Positions 23,929-31,994 of a stretch of 64,000 nucleotides of DNA are shown piece by piece. Position 1 is the stretch's first letter. Each line of letters starts with the position of its first letter. Source of the stretch: a virus. Made by a program: the position numbers and the translations under genes. The stretch lies in the IMG/VR virus record IMGVR_UViG_3300034101_005931, positions 22,259 through 86,258 of that record; one strand, written 5' to 3'. A model generated the notes under the pieces. That model saw only the letters and a list, made by a program, of their open reading frames with translations, searched no databases and was not told the DNA's origin.

Positions 23929-24729
23929 ATGTACGGAAAACAGTATAATAGTGATTTAGAAGCTATTTATAACTATATGGTTCAACCTCAAGTTTTGTTG
24001 GAAAAATACTATAGTGATAAATTGCACGAGAGATTTTGGCAAAATAATGTTTTTGATTCTAATATACGAGAAAAACTATTACAGATTGCGAAAGATTTCT
24101 ATAATTCCTTTGATATTAATGTACCGGTAATAGATATACAACTAACAGGATCAATGGCTAATTACAATTATACGAAGTATTCAGATCTCGATGTTCATAT
24201 TATAATTGACTTTAAACAAATTAACCCCAACACTGATTTAGTTAAAAAAGCTTTAGACGGTGTTAGATTTATATGGAATTTGAGACACAATATAACTATG
24301 GGTGGTCATGATGTAGAATTTTATTTTCAAGATGTTAATGAGCAGCATACGGCTAGCGGTCTTTATAGCTTATTAAATGGAGAATGGATAAGAGAACCAA
24401 AGTATAGCCCACCTGAAATAGATGAACGCGATGTAAAGGTAAAATATGACGCTTATGTATCAGAAATAGAAAAACTTGCTAATAGAGTAAAAGCAAAAAA
24501 TCTTTCTCCTGAAGAGTATAAATCAATAACAGATCGCGCCTCTAAGTTGAAAGCAAAAATACATCAAGGAAGAAAAGATTGTTTATTAACAGGTAATGAA
24601 TTTTGTGTTGAAAACTTAGTATTTAAAGAATTAAGAAACTCTGATCTATTCGGTAAATTAATACAAATTGGTATTGACGCCTATGATAAGGCATATTCAG
24701 AAGACGAGCTTAATCGCCATGAATATTAA
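23929..24729 (+). CDS. Nucleotidyltransferase-fold protein
   Basis: 266 aa. GSMANYNYTKYSDLDVHI is the GSx(n)SDxD nucleotidyltransferase signature; DVEFYFQD supplies the third acidic residue. The C-terminal half is helical and charged. Family members transfer NMPs to proteins, antibiotics or RNA; target unknown. Confidence 0.75.
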   Translation: MYGKQYNSDLEAIYNYMVQPQVLLEKYYSDKLHERFWQNNVFDSNIREKLLQIAKDFYNSFDINVPVIDIQLTGSMANYNYTKYSDLDVHIIIDFKQINPNTDLVKKALDGVRFIWNLRHNITMGGHDVEFYFQDVNEQHTASGLYSLLNGEWIREPKYSPPEIDERDVKVKYDAYVSEIEKLANRVKAKNLSPEEYKSITDRASKLKAKIHQGRKDCLLTGNEFCVENLVFKELRNSDLFGKLIQIGIDAYDKAYSEDELNRHEY

Positions 24730-24916
24730 AAGTGACAGTGGTCTTATGATATAGTTTACCTGTCGTAGGGTGTATTTGACATAATTCACCGCTATTTAAA
24801 AGTACAACATTGTAGCCGTTTTTGTCGTTTATTCTCTGATATAAGAGCTGACCAAATTCTTCCATTTCTAGAAAGAAAAAGTCACCTGGATAAATTTTGT
24901 CCCACGTTACTTTCAT
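24710..24916 (-). CDS. Hypothetical small protein
   Basis: 68 aa from the ATG at 24916 (an upstream in-frame ATG gives 82 aa). Beta-rich, YPGDFFFLEMEEFG, SH3-like spacing. Overlaps the nucleotidyltransferase gene tail-to-tail by 20 bases. Confidence 0.5.
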   Translation of the reverse strand: MKVTWDKIYPGDFFFLEMEEFGQLLYQRINDKNGYNVVLLNSGELCQIHPTTGKLYHKTTVTFNIHGD

Positions 24917-25009
24917 AACTTTTATTATAGTAAAAAAATTATAAATCTCAAGAAACAAACGAATTTATTAATCCTTCTGCTGCATTAGCTGTCAAAGTGT
25001 TTCAACAAA

Positions 25010-25516
25010 TTATAGGAAAAACCAAACAAGTGCAGCGAAGATAGCAGCTGCTCCTGCAGGTATACCGAGGTTATAAGGAGGAGGAGCTAAATTCATAAAC
25101 TGTAGACCCAATAAGACACCACCTGCTGCAGCAATAACAGCTGCAATAAGTTTGAGTCTATGATAACGTTTTACAGCATTATTGTATTTTTCCATGAACT
25201 TCTGAGCTTCTGCTTGCTGTATAACACCCCATTCTTTTAGAGCATCTGCGCTTTTCTGTACTTCAGCTGTTCTTGCTTCCGCTTGCTGTAATTTAACTGA
25301 TACATTAGATAGGTTTATTTTGAGTTTAGCATTTTCACTTTTTGCAGCTTTTAACTCAGCAGCTATACCTCTAACAAGCTCTCTTCCCTCGCTTATTGTT
25401 GGTTTAGGGATGGCTACCGGTGTAGGCTTTGGCTTTGGATCTTTTTTTCCAAAAGGCCATGCCATGGCACCTGATGTGATAGATAATAAAATTAAAATAG
25501 TTAAGTACTTTTTCAT
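25010..25516 (-). CDS. i-spanin-like coiled-coil membrane protein
   Basis: 168 aa. Signal sequence (SITSGAMA), a Pro-rich stretch, a long coiled coil (about 45-105) with KLKINLSNVSVKLQQAEA, then two C-terminal hydrophobic helices. Together with the lipoprotein just upstream it resembles an Rz/Rz1-type pair, but the membrane anchor is at the wrong end for a classic i-spanin. Confidence 0.45.
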   Translation of the reverse strand: MKKYLTILILLSITSGAMAWPFGKKDPKPKPTPVAIPKPTISEGRELVRGIAAELKAAKSENAKLKINLSNVSVKLQQAEARTAEVQKSADALKEWGVIQQAEAQKFMEKYNNAVKRYHRLKLIAAVIAAAGGVLLGLQFMNLAPPPYNLGIPAGAAAIFAALVWFFL

Positions 25517-25517
25517 A

Positions 25518-25790
25518 TTAGTTAGATTCGATTATGTTTTTATTTGCTGATACTGTAGCTCCTTTCTCAATTTGAGCTAACAGTACATCAAGTCTTTCAG
25601 CTAGTGTTAATGCTTTATCGATCTTATAAGCAACTGCAGTATTTTGTTCGCCTGCTTCTTTCAAATCAGTTTTAGCATCAGTAAGAGATTGAATAACCTG
25701 TGCTGTTGAGACTGATGGTGGTGGTGCGATTTGTTTAGTGGCACAACCTGTAACAAATAGCAGACTAGCTACAATAAAATAATGTTTCAT
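25518..25790 (-). CDS. Lipoprotein, o-spanin-like candidate
   Basis: 90 aa. Lipobox LLFVTGC, Pro-rich linker (APPPS), then a helical coiled-coil segment. Separated by one base from the next gene. An outer-membrane spanin half is a reasonable guess given the context. Confidence 0.55.
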   Translation of the reverse strand: MKHYFIVASLLFVTGCATKQIAPPPSVSTAQVIQSLTDAKTDLKEAGEQNTAVAYKIDKALTLAERLDVLLAQIEKGATVSANKNIIESN

Positions 25791-25799
25791 TATTTGTAT

Positions 25800-25958
25800 T
25801 TATGAAAGCCGTGGTTGATTTCCACCTGTAGCAGCAGGAAGCATAGCTGTATTTGGCATCGATGCAGAGTCCTTTCTTACAGGCGTGAGTGTGCCCAAAA
25901 TTTCTTGTTTGCGCTTTTTTCTCTTAAGTTTTTTTAAATACTCTTTGAAAGACTGCAT
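25800..25958 (-). CDS. Small basic protein with capsid-targeting-like start
   Basis: 52 aa. MQSFKEYLKKLKRKKRK begins like the capsid-targeting leaders elsewhere in the window but lacks the Ile/Leu-x-Glu cleavage site. Basic first half, Pro/Ala-rich second half. ATG overlaps the bS21 stop (TAATG). Confidence 0.55.
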   Translation of the reverse strand: MQSFKEYLKKLKRKKRKQEILGTLTPVRKDSASMPNTAMLPAATGGNQPRLS

Positions 25959-26137
25959 TATAGATACTTAGATTTTTTATGAAGAGATCTTAGCTTTCTT
26001 TTGCGTTTTAGTTGAGAATTTTCAAAAGTACGTCTTCTATAAACTTCTTCCATTGTTCCTTCAGTAAACAAGCGCGATTTGAGTCTCTTTAAAGTGTTGT
26101 CAATTGGTTCGTTATCTCGAACTCTTATTTCTATCAT
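25958..26137 (-). CDS. rpsU: Ribosomal protein bS21 homologue
   Basis: 59 aa. Aligns with bacterial S21 along its length: IRVRDNEPIDNTLKRLKSR, the turn FTEGTMEEVYRRRTFE, and the basic tail KRKRKLRSLHKK. Cellular bS21 sits on the 30S platform and helps mRNA start-site recognition. Phage bS21 is known from large environmental phages and is thought to bias host ribosomes. Here it could favour the many leaderless or SD-poor phage mRNAs (inference). Confidence 0.9.
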   Translation of the reverse strand: MIEIRVRDNEPIDNTLKRLKSRLFTEGTMEEVYRRRTFENSQLKRKRKLRSLHKKSKYL

Positions 26138-26157
26138 AGATTATATACTTATACTTT

Positions 26158-26259
26158 TTAAGAATTCTTTTTATCATCTGTAAAGACAATAGAGAAGATA
26201 AAGAGACTGATAAACGTCGCGAATAAAGCAGTTAGTAATGCTGTAATTACTTTTATCAT
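26158..26259 (-). CDS. Very small membrane protein
   Basis: 33 aa; one helix IKVITALLTALFATFISLFIF and a short acidic/basic tail. It lies directly downstream of the large ncRNA candidate on the same strand. Confidence 0.5.
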   Translation of the reverse strand: MIKVITALLTALFATFISLFIFSIVFTDDKKNS

Positions 26260-26264
26260 AGGAA

Positions 26265-26866
26265 AATTGGGTGTTTTATCGCAAATTGGACCATATCAGT
26301 TGCGTCTAACATGGCATCTAACTGACGGATATGCCCATTTAAGGGTTACATATAACGCATTTGTCAGTTATCAGAACACCTAACCTGTTGTAGTCTGAGT
26401 TTTTTAGTCACTATCGGACCATGGCTTTGTTCTTACTCAGCATAACCATTTCGCTCTATATTTTGGACCTCTGTTGAGGCTTATTCACAGTGGAACCATC
26501 TTAGATATCTCTAAGAAAGGAGGTAGAGTTGCATACCTTGTGTTAAGGTGATACGTTTTTATCGGGACGTCAAACACCATACCTTACCCGCATGTAGAAG
26601 CCAGGGCAAGTCACCCCTGCTTAGCCTAGATACCGACTCAACCCTCTCTAGGACTTCTTATATAGATCAGAGCTTATGACGCTGTTATTCTGATCTATGT
26701 CTTACAGATCCATCCTCATTTAATGCCGGTGCATGACTATGATGCGTTGGCCCGGATGGACTGCAGTTATTATTGAGCTAGGATTTGCCTTCCTTTGAGA
26801 GACTTATTTTAACGCATCGTCTTACTCAGTCTCAGCTCAAAAGGTTGTTAATTTTTCAAAGATCGT
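26265..26866 (-). ncRNA. Large structured non-coding RNA candidate (about 600 nt)
   Basis: No ORF of note on either strand for 640 bases. Minus-strand sequence forms many exact stems: a 10-bp hairpin ATAGATCAGA/TCTGATCTAT, TCTTAGA-GATA-TCTAAGA, TCCATCC/GGATGGA, AACTGAC/GTCAGTT, ACCTT/AAGGT. A TATAAATA late box on the minus strand (26874-26881) would start it near 26866. Size, structure and phage tRNA-rich context resemble GOLLD and ROOL RNAs; membership is not shown. Confidence 0.6.
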
Positions 26867-26873
26867 TTTTGAT

Positions 26874-26881
26874 TATTTATA
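26874..26881 (-). promoter_or_regulatory. T4-type late promoter of the large ncRNA
   Basis: TATAAATA on the minus strand, with no start codon close downstream but the structured region beginning at the expected distance. Confidence 0.5.
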
Positions 26882-26897
26882 AAGTATATATTCTTTC

Positions 26898-27074
26898 TTA
26901 AGGAACTGCAATATTATTTTCTAGGAACGTAACTTTATAGTTTTGCTCTTCTTTCGGATAACAGTTGCGATATTTTTTAATATATGCTATAACTTCTTCC
27001 CATGTATTAAAAGGCGATAACATGACATCATACCAATAACCAGTAGAGGCAATCATTCTTTCAATTTTATACAT
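26898..27074 (-). CDS. Hypothetical small protein
   Basis: 58 aa, MYKIERMIASTGYWYDVML start, no family recognised. Aromatic-rich and soluble. Starts 3 bases after the next upstream gene ends. Confidence 0.55.
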   Translation of the reverse strand: MYKIERMIASTGYWYDVMLSPFNTWEEVIAYIKKYRNCYPKEEQNYKVTFLENNIAVP

Positions 27075-27077
27075 GTT

Positions 27078-27359
27078 TTACAGTTCAATTGCGTTTTCGT
27101 TTTCAAACATGTCACGTTTAAAGTAGTAATCCTCTATTTGCTGCTCTGTGTAATCGATTTCACGCTCAATATCATCACGAGCATTATCAACAGCTTCACA
27201 AATAGGCTCTAAGGTATGACAAATAAACTTAAAATTAGTAAAATCACAAGCCCACGATACTTGTTCTTCAATTTTTGTACAGACCTCAAGCGCTTGTTTT
27301 AATTCTTTAATTTTTTTATTAGCCTGTATGAGATGGCAAGGATCATTATTCGAGGTCAT
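27078..27359 (-). CDS. Hypothetical acidic helical protein
   Basis: 93 aa from the ATG at 27359. Largely helical; five Cys (DPCH, VCTK, WACD, FICH, PICE) could bind metal. Overlaps the previous gene by 14 bases. Confidence 0.55.
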   Translation of the reverse strand: MTSNNDPCHLIQANKKIKELKQALEVCTKIEEQVSWACDFTNFKFICHTLEPICEAVDNARDDIEREIDYTEQQIEDYYFKRDMFENENAIEL

Positions 27360-27570
27360 CGTCTTCTTGGATACTGCCGGGTTCATATACGTAGGTAATA
27401 CCGGTACGCTTTAGACCTTCTATCCGATCATAAAGACCCATCGCGACATCCCGGTCTTCACGCATTAAATGTATTAAACATTCTTTAGCGCGCTCTGTAA
27501 TACCAGGACCAGAACTTTCAGTTGTTTCAATAATATACTGCTTTACGATTTCTACTGCTGTTTTATTCAT
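27346..27570 (-). CDS. Hypothetical protein
   Basis: 74 aa, helical and acidic with a C-terminal EDDDLE tail. Nothing recognised. Confidence 0.55.
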   Translation of the reverse strand: MNKTAVEIVKQYIIETTESSGPGITERAKECLIHLMREDRDVAMGLYDRIEGLKRTGITYVYEPGSIQEDDDLE

Positions 27571-27571
27571 A

Positions 27572-27685
27572 TTAATTTTTAATAAAGCTAATAATAAGGC
27601 TAGCTACACCAAACCAAAAAACAACTGTTATAAGTGAGATAACAAGCCATGCTGCAAACCGAATAACTCTATCTTTTGTTGACAT
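27572..27685 (-). CDS. Small membrane protein
   Basis: 37 aa with one long hydrophobic helix (AAWLVISLITVVFWFGVASL). The stop overlaps the next ATG region (TTAATATG). Confidence 0.55.
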   Translation of the reverse strand: MSTKDRVIRFAAWLVISLITVVFWFGVASLIISFIKN

Positions 27686-27699
27686 AAATCTATAATATA

Positions 27700-27849
27700 T
27701 TATTCTGCAAGAACGTCAAGCATTTCCTGCTCGAGCTCACGCTCTGTTTTCAGCCTGTATTGCCCAGGTCTTACTTCTTTTACAATTCCTTCAGCAATCA
27801 TGTATTGCAATGTCTGCTGAACCGCTTCCCTTTTTTCTTGTTGTGTCAT
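27700..27849 (-). CDS. Hypothetical small protein
   Basis: 49 aa; QQTLQYMIAEGIVKEV looks like a small winged-helix segment (helix, then a strand with GQYRL). No firm family. Confidence 0.5.
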   Translation of the reverse strand: MTQQEKREAVQQTLQYMIAEGIVKEVRPGQYRLKTERELEQEMLDVLAE

Positions 27850-27850
27850 A

Positions 27851-28033
27851 TTAAAGCTTATGTGCTACGTAGCGATCAATTTGCTTAAAACACAGCAATT
27901 GATCAACCCACGTGCATTCTGTAAACCATACAATATTGTACCCTAATAGGGTCGGTGTATGTTTTTGCCTAGGCAAAACATTCTCTAGCCAAATAATTAT
28001 TGATTCGATAACGAACAATAAGAAGTTTTTCAT
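27851..28033 (-). CDS. Small membrane protein
   Basis: 60 aa. N-terminal helix FLLFVIESIIIWLENVL, then a soluble part with two Cys. Unknown function. Confidence 0.5.
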   Translation of the reverse strand: MKNFLLFVIESIIIWLENVLPRQKHTPTLLGYNIVWFTECTWVDQLLCFKQIDRYVAHKL

Positions 28034-28073
28034 ATTACTCTTTTAGTATATAGTATTTGAAAGGAACGTCAAG

Positions 28074-29249
28074 TTAACAAAATCCCATTCGCTTTTCTTG
28101 GACTAATTCCTTCGACAAAATAACGTCGTCTGAATCAGTATTGAATATCTCGGCCAAAGTCATTGGCTCAGTTGCTTTGTATTTGATTTTATTAGCGTCG
28201 AGTATTTTCTGACAATGTTCAATAGGGAGTTTATCGAATTTATACTCACCTTTAATTCGACCTTTGCGTAGTAAGGCCTTATCAATATCTTGTCTCGGGC
28301 TATTATAAGTAGCGATAATAGAAATATTGAATACATTACCCATAATACCATCAGTTAAATTTAAAATTGACGAAACCAATGAAGATGATGACCCTCCATC
28401 ACGAGCTAATAACGCTTTTTCTGCATCTTCAATTACAAGAATGCTGTGTTTCTTTTTAAGAAGAATAGGTAAGAAAGAAGGATCACTTAATGCTTCAATT
28501 AATGCGACAGGTAGATAAATTAGATCTCTGTCTGTTTGCGAGGCGAGATATTTAATATATGTTGTTTTACCTGTACCAGGTTCACCGTGTAGAAGATAAA
28601 GCCCAGCTTCATTGAGTTTGAGACTTTCAATCATCCTATCATGAAAGTGTTTAAAGTTTTCAGGGTAATAATCATCTACTGAAAACCCTTCTGGCACCTC
28701 TGTCTCAAATGGCTCAAAACGAACACCACCGTGGTCATCCCTAAATATGGCGTAGATAGTATTTTCTAGTTGCTCTTCAAATAAGAAAGTCTCGAAATCA
28801 CTTAAAGGGGGTACTGTACCTGGCTTAAAGTAAATATCAATAGTATAAAGCTTTGGCTTTTTATCCTGTTTTTTGGAGCGTTTACGTGATGACTCGCAAT
28901 CGAATCTAATGATACTTTCCTTGTAGAGGAAGCCTCCCTTGTAGTCACTGTTATCTTCTTCAAAGAAGTCAATATCATATGGATCGTAGATTGTTGTACC
29001 GGATTTTTTATTAGGTATAGTTGTTACTTCGGAGATAACTTTTCCATTTTTGCGAAGAAAATTAATTAACTCCTCTGTAAATGTTTTTCTAACATGAATA
29101 ACACTCGGAATACATTTAAACAGATCGTTGAAAATGATCGCTGTTGGTACAAGATCAGGTGTATGCGAAGGCTCATAATACTCTCTGCCTGGGGTTGTAA
29201 TAAAAACATCACCTTGACCGAAATTTTGCGGTATAGGTAATTTACTCAT
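28074..29249 (-). CDS. AAA+ ATPase (BCS1-like)
   Basis: 391 aa from the ATG at 29249. Walker A LLHGEPGTGKTTYIKYLA, Walker B HSILVIEDAEKAL, sensor-1 region IIATYNSPRQDIDKALLRKGRI with arginine finger, as in Bcs1-type AAA proteins. The N-terminal 190 residues form an unidentified domain. Several large phages carry such a gene; possible roles are protein remodelling or DNA handling. Overlaps the upstream coiled-coil gene by 8 bases. Confidence 0.8.
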   Translation of the reverse strand: MSKLPIPQNFGQGDVFITTPGREYYEPSHTPDLVPTAIIFNDLFKCIPSVIHVRKTFTEELINFLRKNGKVISEVTTIPNKKSGTTIYDPYDIDFFEEDNSDYKGGFLYKESIIRFDCESSRKRSKKQDKKPKLYTIDIYFKPGTVPPLSDFETFLFEEQLENTIYAIFRDDHGGVRFEPFETEVPEGFSVDDYYPENFKHFHDRMIESLKLNEAGLYLLHGEPGTGKTTYIKYLASQTDRDLIYLPVALIEALSDPSFLPILLKKKHSILVIEDAEKALLARDGGSSSSLVSSILNLTDGIMGNVFNISIIATYNSPRQDIDKALLRKGRIKGEYKFDKLPIEHCQKILDANKIKYKATEPMTLAEIFNTDSDDVILSKELVQEKRMGFC

Positions 29250-29457
29250 ACTGGGATTCAATAATTTCTTTTTCTTTCCAGATTTTTCTTGTGATGACTT
29301 CATGTTCGTTTTCTAATTCTGCAAGTTTTTGATTATAAAATTCTACAGATAATTTATCGATAGCACTTAATAAAAGCTCTCCATATTTTATAGACTCGTT
29401 GTGAATTTTATCAAGTTGCTTATTTAACCATACTAACGTATCTATGTGTAGGTTCAT
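29242..29457 (-). CDS. Small coiled-coil protein upstream of the AAA+ ATPase
   Basis: 71 aa, almost entirely helical with heptads (LNKQLDKIHNESIKYGELL, KLAELENEHEVITRKIW). Its overlap with the ATPase gene suggests partnership. Confidence 0.6.
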   Translation of the reverse strand: MNLHIDTLVWLNKQLDKIHNESIKYGELLLSAIDKLSVEFYNQKLAELENEHEVITRKIWKEKEIIESQYE

Positions 29458-29493
29458 TGTCTGGATAGTAATGTGATATTTTTAAAATGCAAG

Positions 29494-29565
29494 CATCCTC
29501 GACGGGATTCGAACCCGTGATAGCTCCGTGAAAGGGAGCTGTGATAACCGCTTCACTACGAGGAC
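29494..29565 (-). tRNA. tRNA-Glu(UUC)
   Basis: Acceptor GTCCTCG/CGAGGAT, anticodon loop CTTTCAC (UUC), canonical T-loop TTCGAAT. Confidence 0.93.
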
Positions 29566-29572
29566 ATATAAA

Positions 29573-29740
29573 TTATTTAACTTCTGATACTTTTAAAATT
29601 CTAAATTTGACTTTAAGACCATGCTCTTGATATGATTTAACCTCTCTTCTTGCATCTTCAAGAGAGCTATAATCTGTAAAAGTGTGACGTATCCATCTTT
29701 TACAGCCTGGTTGGTAATATTCTATAATGTAATGTGTCAT
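29573..29740 (-). CDS. Hypothetical small protein
   Basis: 55 aa, MTHYIIEYYQPGCKRWIRH start, then a helix and a basic strand (LKVKFRILKV). It lies between the Glu and Arg tRNA genes. Unknown. Confidence 0.55.
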   Translation of the reverse strand: MTHYIIEYYQPGCKRWIRHTFTDYSSLEDARREVKSYQEHGLKVKFRILKVSEVK

Positions 29741-29751
29741 AATATCATTTA

Positions 29752-29826
29752 TGGTACCTCGAGTAGGAATCGAACCTACATTAAGGGTTTAGAAGACCCC
29801 TGTCCTATCCGTTGAACGATCGAGGC
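29752..29826 (-). tRNA. tRNA-Arg(UCU)
   Basis: Acceptor GCCTCGA/TCGAGGT, A73 and encoded CCA, anticodon loop CTTCTAA (UCU), T-loop TTCGATT. Confidence 0.94.
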
Positions 29827-29827
29827 A

Positions 29828-30241
29828 TTAATTTTTTTCCCAAAGACCGTTAGCTAAGTACTTAACCTTTTGTATATAGTTATAGTTTGAGGGTGCACCC
29901 GCTGACCAGTCTTCAGGTCCTAGTAAGCATAATATAAGTATATTCTTTTCTGTATTTTGTGCAAGCCAATAAACATTGTCGGGAACTAATTCAAAATTGT
30001 ATTCGGCTGAATAAATTTTTTGTGTAAGCTCAATTCTTTCTTTAATTTGTAGCGCTTGTTGTTGGATAACATCTGCAATTTGTTTTAAGTTATCAAATTC
30101 ATGCTGTGCTTGTTTTATGGCTAAATTATACTGTTGATCCTTTTTATCCTTTACCTCGATTAAATCGAACTTCGGTGCACCGCGATCTAATGCATAAAGA
30201 GCGCTAGCTTTTTTATAAGGATCGAATTCGGTTATTTGCAT
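29828..30241 (-). CDS. DUF2452-like protein
   Basis: 137 aa. LKQIADVIQQQALQI followed by NVYWLAQNTEKN and LLGPEDWSAGAP follows the pattern of DUF2452/C1orf50 proteins (…YxLY…LSPEEWG). That family also appears in marine T4-like phages. Biochemical role unknown. Confidence 0.6.
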   Translation of the reverse strand: MQITEFDPYKKASALYALDRGAPKFDLIEVKDKKDQQYNLAIKQAQHEFDNLKQIADVIQQQALQIKERIELTQKIYSAEYNFELVPDNVYWLAQNTEKNILILCLLGPEDWSAGAPSNYNYIQKVKYLANGLWEKN

Positions 30242-30245
30242 ATGA

Positions 30246-30320
30246 TGGCTCCTAGGGCTGGATTCGAACCAGCAACCGATCGGTTAACAGCCGATTGCTC
30301 TACCGTTGAGCTACCTAGGA
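30246..30320 (-). tRNA. tRNA-Asn(GUU)
   Basis: Acceptor TCCTAGG/CCTAGGA, encoded GCCA end, anticodon loop CTGTTAA (GUU), T-loop TTCGAAT. Confidence 0.94.
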
Positions 30321-30330
30321 TTTTAAAATG

Positions 30331-30403
30331 TGGCCCCGGTAGGATTCGAACCTACAACCAAGCGATTATGAGCCGCACGCTCTAACCATTGAGCTACAAG
30401 GCC
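30331..30403 (-). tRNA. tRNA with CAU anticodon, probably Ile2 (lysidine type)
   Basis: Acceptor GGCCTTG/CGGGGCC, loop CTCATAA. The stretch TCATAATCGCTTGGT and the D-arm TAGCTCAATGGTTAGAGC match E. coli tRNA-Ile2 almost base for base, so the C34 is probably made lysidine and reads AUA. Elongator Met is the alternative. Confidence 0.85.
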
Positions 30404-30441
30404 TTTATATGTAGATAAGTATATATGAATGTTTTTTATAT

Positions 30442-31893
30442 TCAAGAAAATATTTTAACACCATACATTTTTTCCCACTCACCTACATCGTTTAAATCAT
30501 TAATAATTGGTTGGCCCTTTATATTTAGACTGGTGTTCAGTAACATAGGACAACCTGTTTTGTTGTACCATTTTTCTAATAAATCTCTCAGCAAAGAACC
30601 GTCTTTTCCAACAGTCTGAACTCTACTTGAATAATCGTAATGTACAATAGCGGGATACAAATGCGGCTGCAAGCACTGATATGTAAATTGCATATAGGGT
30701 GAATTTCTTTCTTTAGGGATTGTAAAATAATTACTAGCATGCTCTTCTAATATAACAGGTGCAAAAGGTCTAAATTTTTCTCTATGCTTTATGTCGTTTA
30801 CTCGATCCTTTGTACTATTACCTCTTGGGTCTGCAATTAAGCTTCTATTACCTAATGAGCGAGGGCCGAATTCTGCTTTACCGCGCGCTATACCACATAC
30901 CCCATAATTTAAAAGATGATTAACTATTATATCATTTGATATTGTTTCTACTATATTATGACCTAAAAACGGCCCGGGCCAGTGAATATGTTCCTTATGG
31001 TGTGCAAGAAACGAACCAATCGCTGATCCGCTATCACCCGGTGCTGGTATAATCCAAACATTTTTAAAATAATTATAAGCCAGGTTATTAGCTACACAAT
31101 TGAGAGCACAGCCTCCTACTAATACTAAATTTTTACTATTTGTAAGCTCAGTACATTTTTTTAAAATACAATTAAAAAGCTTTTGATAAACATGTTGTGT
31201 TGCGGCCGCAATATCATATATATCTTGTTGTGTTGTTAAATCGGGCCTCCACTGCAAACACCCACGATGCAGATTTTTTTTAATAGATATATTTTTTAAA
31301 TCAATAAAGTCTGTTATAATATCTTTCGTTAAACGCTTAGGATTACCCAAAGCGCTCATTCCCATTAAAATATATTCTTCTTCATTTGGCTTGAGACCGC
31401 ACCGTTGTGTCATTGCTGAGTACCAAAGACCAATGCTATTTGGGTATCTTAAGCTATACACCTTTTTAAGATCTTTATGATGAGCTCTCCATATCGAAAG
31501 TGTTTCAAATTCACCAATTGCATCGATAACTAAAATACATGCGTCATCAAAATGTGAGGTAAAATAACCAGCTGATGCGTGACACAAGTGATGGTTTGAT
31601 GTTTTTATATTACATTTAATATCGTATTTGTTTAAGTACTGTTTTACTGAAAAATATTTTAAATATTGTCCAGAATATATTTGACGAATAAACTTTAACA
31701 AAGGATATTCATACCAATACGCTGTACTAGGCATGCCGTATGATAGTGCTTCATGCACTAAATGTATATTTAAATCAGGGTCATTTTTTATCTTACTATA
31801 TCTTTCAGACTCTGATGCAAAAACTAGCTCTTTGTTTTTAAAGACCGCTAGAGCTGCATTATGGCTACCAGCTGATATGCCCCATTCGATCAT
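30442..31893 (-). CDS. O-carbamoyltransferase (CmcH/NodU family)
   Basis: 483 aa. N-terminal ASKHA-type ATP domain: SAGSHNAALAVF, HHLCHASAGYF with the catalytic His pair, VIDAIGEFET; then VGGCALNCVAN and the YrdC-like tail KAEFGPRSLGNRSLIADPR...RPFAPVI. Length is a little under the usual 550-600. The family carbamoylates hydroxyls of sugars or antibiotics; T4-like cyanophages carry homologues. It joins the SGNH hydrolase in one operon. Confidence 0.88.
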   Translation of the reverse strand: MIEWGISAGSHNAALAVFKNKELVFASESERYSKIKNDPDLNIHLVHEALSYGMPSTAYWYEYPLLKFIRQIYSGQYLKYFSVKQYLNKYDIKCNIKTSNHHLCHASAGYFTSHFDDACILVIDAIGEFETLSIWRAHHKDLKKVYSLRYPNSIGLWYSAMTQRCGLKPNEEEYILMGMSALGNPKRLTKDIITDFIDLKNISIKKNLHRGCLQWRPDLTTQQDIYDIAAATQHVYQKLFNCILKKCTELTNSKNLVLVGGCALNCVANNLAYNYFKNVWIIPAPGDSGSAIGSFLAHHKEHIHWPGPFLGHNIVETISNDIIVNHLLNYGVCGIARGKAEFGPRSLGNRSLIADPRGNSTKDRVNDIKHREKFRPFAPVILEEHASNYFTIPKERNSPYMQFTYQCLQPHLYPAIVHYDYSSRVQTVGKDGSLLRDLLEKWYNKTGCPMLLNTSLNIKGQPIINDLNDVGEWEKMYGVKIFS

Positions 31894-31994
31894 TTGTATA
31901 TAAAAGGATCAAGCTTACGATAATGTTTCATTCTTCTCTTGTGTTCGAAGTAATTTACAATTTTATTCCAAAGAGTTGAGATTCTTGTCAGCAT
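31890..31994 (-). CDS. Small basic protein between SGNH and carbamoyltransferase genes
   Basis: 34 aa, MLTRISTLWNKIVNYFEHKR start. It overlaps the SGNH gene end by 32 bases and its TGA overlaps the carbamoyltransferase ATG, a translational-coupling arrangement. Unknown function. Confidence 0.45.
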   Translation of the reverse strand: MLTRISTLWNKIVNYFEHKRRMKHYRKLDPFIYK

